The translations under genes were made by a program, and so were the position numbers. Under the pieces are notes generated by a model. That model did not search any database and was not told where the DNA came from. It saw only the letters and a list, made by a program, of their open reading frames with translations. From positions 30,838 to 94,837 of the forward strand of contig JAMPFM010000005.1 of NCBI GenBank assembly GCA_023664455.1: a stretch of 64,000 nt of DNA, written 5' to 3'. Below, one piece after another: positions 60,991 to 64,000 of the stretch. Numbering within the stretch: the stretch's first letter is position 1; every line of letters starts with the position of its first letter. Origin of the DNA: Blautia sp. GTDB lineage: Bacteria; Bacillota; Clostridia; Lachnospirales; Lachnospiraceae.

Positions 60991-62271
60991 TCATTGTTCT
61001 TTGAAACCAACTTGTCCATTCATAAGTAGTGGTAATAGGAAATCGCGCAATGATGCAAGCTCTTGAGATTGCTTCTGATTTTTTTGTATTTCTTCATACA
61101 TGACATAAACAATTTCATTATACCGCTTAATCAGTTCATTAGATGGTACTGCTATTTTATAATCATTAATAAACATATCAAATAATAGATTTTTTATTCC
61201 TGTTGTTTTTCCTTCATATTTAAATAAAACATTATTATCATATATTTTCAGCCACTGGACATAAAACCAATACATAAAATTAGAGTCATTTAACGATATA
61301 GCCTTACAAAAGTTAGATGTCACTATATCTGTATCAAATCTTTCTAATAGATTATTGTTTATATAACATATCCGCCCTGTCGATTGCGTCGGACTGCCAC
61401 CTGAAATTTCAATTATTAAATCACCGCTTTCCAAAACTTTACTCTTATTCTTTTCCAGAATATATCTTGTAGGCGCAGTCAATGGGGTAGCACCTGTTAT
61501 CGATGGAAAATCCGCTCCCCTCAAACAAACAACCCGTTTAACATAATTTCCTTCTTCGACTTCTTTTCCCCAATCGCCCCCTTTGTCCTTGGCAATAAAT
61601 TTACTAAGAGTTCCCACCTTCCACCCTGCCGGAATTTCCCTTTTCAGTTCCTCATTCCACACCATTTTACCCCCAGAGGACTTATATGGTTTTCCATTCT
61701 CATCCGGGAAATCAAATTGTAAGAACCAATAGTCGTAGATGGTTTTTGCCATTGATTCTAATTCTCCATTTATTTTATTATTGATTTCAATTTTTGAATC
61801 TAATGCTTTTAAAATATTAGTTATTTTATCCTGCAAATCTTTTCTGATATAAGGAATATCTATATCCTCAAAAACACTCTTAGGTAAAATAGGAGTTGTA
61901 GTTGTTCCCGCTATCTGACGAAAGTACTGCTTCTGTTTTGATAAATAATAATAAATGTAAAAGGGATTCCAAATATCCGTAATATCTGTTATTGCATTAA
62001 TTTGCTGATTACTTGCACACTTTCCTTTCGAAATTGCAACATTTCCCATATCAGAACCAATACACCCAACTAGTACACTGACTCCATCTAAAGTATTTGA
62101 TTTTATACTATCATATCCTTTTTCTGAAATATGGCGATTTGTTGTTTTTACAATATATCCCTTAGCAATATCTTCAGGTGTTATAAAATTAATTGTCCCC
62201 TTAAAATTATACATATCTTTAGTACTGGGTGTCTTCCCTGTAACTACCCTACCTATATCTTTAATTTTCAT
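60991..62271 (-). CDS. hsdS: Type I restriction enzyme specificity subunit HsdS
   Basis: 426 residues with two target-recognition halves: MKIKDIGRVVTGKTPSTKDM at the start and NGELESMAKTIYDYWFLQFD as the central conserved helix, then a second domain beginning EIPAGWKVGTLSKFIAKDKG, ending in NQKQSQELASLRDFLLPLLM. It sets the DNA sequence recognised by the methylase/restriction complex. It overlaps hsdM by 11 bases. Confidence 0.92.
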   Translation of the reverse strand: MKIKDIGRVVTGKTPSTKDMYNFKGTINFITPEDIAKGYIVKTTNRHISEKGYDSIKSNTLDGVSVLVGCIGSDMGNVAISKGKCASNQQINAITDITDIWNPFYIYYYLSKQKQYFRQIAGTTTTPILPKSVFEDIDIPYIRKDLQDKITNILKALDSKIEINNKINGELESMAKTIYDYWFLQFDFPDENGKPYKSSGGKMVWNEELKREIPAGWKVGTLSKFIAKDKGGDWGKEVEEGNYVKRVVCLRGADFPSITGATPLTAPTRYILEKNKSKVLESGDLIIEISGGSPTQSTGRICYINNNLLERFDTDIVTSNFCKAISLNDSNFMYWFYVQWLKIYDNNVLFKYEGKTTGIKNLLFDMFINDYKIAVPSNELIKRYNEIVYVMYEEIQKNQKQSQELASLRDFLLPLLMNGQVGFKEQ

Positions 62272-63940
62272 ACCTCAACTCCCCCAACCTATCCCGAATA
62301 GATTCCTCCAGCTTTTCCCCTTCCGCAAACAACCTATCCAATCTTTCTGCATACGCCGCCATACGCTTATTAAAGTCTTCTTCCGATAATTCTATGTATT
62401 CAATCTTCACCTCAAAATACTGCCCCGCCGAAAAGGAATAGTTCTTTTCGGCAATCTTTTCATAAGACACTTTTACAGAGAAATCATCAATCATATCCTG
62501 CTGAATGAAAGTATCTTCGATTAATTTCACTTCTTTTTCATCCAAAACCGTTTTTTGATTCTTGCCGTCTTTTACCTTCCTGCCGAGCTTGGACGCATCA
62601 ATCAGCATGATATCGCCAATGGCATTGGACTTATCAATAAATAGCACCGATACATTCGTTCCAGTATTGGCAAAAATATTGGATGGCATGGATATCACGC
62701 CTTTAAGCCATTTCTTCTCTACGATAGTCTGCCTGATAATTTTCTCGATTCCCGACTGCGCCGTAAGGAAACCGGTAGGCACGACAATCGCCGCCTTGCC
62801 GTTTTCTTTCAGGCTCCAGAGGATATGCTGGATAAAGCATAGATAAATAGACATCGATTCTTTCTTGGCATTCGGGATTTTCGGGATTCCGGCGAAAAAT
62901 CTTCTAATACCGTCCCGCTCTTCCGATTCCGCCCACTTTTGTTCAATACCGTCCCTTGTAGAGGAAAAATCCATTTTAAAAGGCGGATTTGATGTAATAT
63001 AGTCAAACCTTTTCACACCGGAAGAAGGGTCGTGCGGCACATTGTAATGCGCCGGAATATCAAGGGTATCGCCTTCGATAATATTATTCAGGGAATGCGT
63101 CAGCCCGTTTAAAAGCATATTAATTCGTAGAAATCTAGACGATTTACCGGAAATATCCTGTGTATAAACCTGCGCCTTGTCACCGAAGGAGCCTTTTCCA
63201 AGCGCATTCGCCAAATGCAGCACTAAGGAGCCGGAACCTGCGGACGGGTCGTAAATCTCATATAATGTATCCTCAACGGGCGTCATATTGACAAGGATTT
63301 TGGCAATAATCGCGCTAATCGCCTGTGGGGTAAAATATTCTGCATATACGCCGCTCGCCACATTATAATCTTTAATCAGATACTCAAAAATCGTGGAATA
63401 GAAATCAAAATTTCCTTGAAACGCGTCTCCAAAATCAAACTTTTCCTGGCTGATAATGCCGAAGATATTTTTCGCAAAATTATTTCTCTTAGAAACCTCT
63501 ACATTTTCGGTTATTCTTGTAAACAAAGGCTTTCTGGCTCCATCCGCCGTTTCTACTGAAAAAGCTTCATTCTTTGTGTGATTGGAAATTCTTTCCAAAG
63601 CATCATCGAATAGTTTATAAAACTCATTATAAGAAACTTTATTAATCAGATATTCAATCGTTTCATCATAAGTGAAAGCAACGTTCTGCGAATAGGTATC
63701 ATAAAATGCGTCCATTTCCGCATTTTCATTCTTTAACACTTCTTCATAGGACAGACCGATTTCCTCTGCAAAGACTTTCAAATTTGCCATAAATTTATCA
63801 TTTAGAAATTTATATAAGAATACCGAAGTAATCACGACTTCCTCACTTGCCTGATTCGCTAGCCCGTTCGTCTGGCAAAGTCCTTTTAATTCATCAATAA
63901 TCTGTTTGATTTTATTCTCTAGTGTAAAAATATCAGGCAT
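62261..63940 (-). CDS. hsdM: Type I restriction DNA adenine methyltransferase HsdM
   Basis: 559 residues. The N-terminal helical domain precedes AEYFTPQAISAIIAKILVNM, motif I YDPSAGSGSLVLHLANALG and motif IV YITSNPPFKMDFS of N6-adenine methyltransferases. With HsdS it modifies host DNA; hsdR is not in this window and may lie beyond it. AAAGGAG lies about 30 bases upstream with a GTCGAG/CTCGAC hairpin between it and the ATG. Confidence 0.94.
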   Translation of the reverse strand: MPDIFTLENKIKQIIDELKGLCQTNGLANQASEEVVITSVFLYKFLNDKFMANLKVFAEEIGLSYEEVLKNENAEMDAFYDTYSQNVAFTYDETIEYLINKVSYNEFYKLFDDALERISNHTKNEAFSVETADGARKPLFTRITENVEVSKRNNFAKNIFGIISQEKFDFGDAFQGNFDFYSTIFEYLIKDYNVASGVYAEYFTPQAISAIIAKILVNMTPVEDTLYEIYDPSAGSGSLVLHLANALGKGSFGDKAQVYTQDISGKSSRFLRINMLLNGLTHSLNNIIEGDTLDIPAHYNVPHDPSSGVKRFDYITSNPPFKMDFSSTRDGIEQKWAESEERDGIRRFFAGIPKIPNAKKESMSIYLCFIQHILWSLKENGKAAIVVPTGFLTAQSGIEKIIRQTIVEKKWLKGVISMPSNIFANTGTNVSVLFIDKSNAIGDIMLIDASKLGRKVKDGKNQKTVLDEKEVKLIEDTFIQQDMIDDFSVKVSYEKIAEKNYSFSAGQYFEVKIEYIELSEEDFNKRMAAYAERLDRLFAEGEKLEESIRDRLGELRYEN

Positions 63941-64000
63941 TGCTGTTTTCGTCGAGTAGACAGTCTCGACACTCCTTTCATTTTATTTCTAGCGTGAAAG

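Overview
The window comes from the chromosome of a spore-forming, Gram-positive anaerobe of the class Clostridia, most likely family Lachnospiraceae. This is inferred from the complete spoIIIA operon, spoIVB, CotF-like coat proteins, the yicC-remA-gmk and xseAB-ispA-dxs-tlyA-nadK-recN-spoIVB gene orders, a tryptophan T-box, and the serine-recombinase/TnpV style of the mobile remnants. No rRNA or tRNA gene was seen. Almost all genes are on the minus strand; the plus-strand genes are the chemotaxis receptor, rqcH, the PHP phosphoesterase and a relB antitoxin.

Layout by increasing coordinate: 0-1.4 kb yicC-remA-gmk (gmk cut by the window edge); 1.5-5.5 kb a methyl-accepting chemotaxis protein and rqcH; 5.6-9.3 kb two small coat-type proteins, a SpoVB/MurJ-type flippase and glgA; 9.5-11.6 kb a Spo0A-like protein whose receiver domain is mostly missing, and an ECF sigma factor with its membrane partner; 11.8-26.8 kb an accessory region; 26.9-41.1 kb a conserved housekeeping block (spoIVB, recN, nadK, tlyA, dxs, ispA, xseB, xseA, nusB, asp23-like, a transglutaminase-like protein, prfC, deoB); 41.3-46.8 kb spoIIIAA-AH; 47.1-48.7 kb rarA and an HPr protein; 48.9-52.4 kb a tryptophan-type ABC importer under a UGG T-box; 52.6-58.6 kb a PHP protein, a CmpB-like membrane protein, and an Xre/NatA/NatB-CPBP/S4 cluster; 58.9-64 kb a second accessory region with a PBECR4-type nuclease-like gene, an unidentified structured RNA candidate, broken toxin-antitoxin and ATPase remnants, and a type I restriction hsdM-hsdS pair.

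The accessory region at 12-27 kb is the most notable part. It holds a complete type I-E CRISPR-Cas system (cas3-cas8e-cse2-cas7e-cas5e-cas6e-cas1-cas2) in which Cas2 carries a C-terminal DnaQ-like (DEDDh) exonuclease, plus a uniform array of 25 repeats and 24 spacers. The island is bracketed by two direct copies of a sequence containing the 3' end of spoIVB, while the intact spoIVB lies about 2 kb beyond one of them. Remnants of TnpV, a serine recombinase and a Uma2-family gene lie inside or beside it. spoIVB and spo0A are normally adjacent in Clostridia; here about 17 kb separates spoIVB from the Spo0A-like gene, so repeated integration downstream of spoIVB is the simplest reading.

The other points that deserve a second look are the receiver-deleted Spo0A homologue, an 84-bp double-palindrome insertion kept in frame inside an ATPase gene, a 114-nt closed multi-stem structure in the probable deoB leader, and a promoter-RNA-terminator-nuclease arrangement at 59 kb that resembles the layout of type III toxin-antitoxin loci. 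All calls were made by reading the sequence without database searches.
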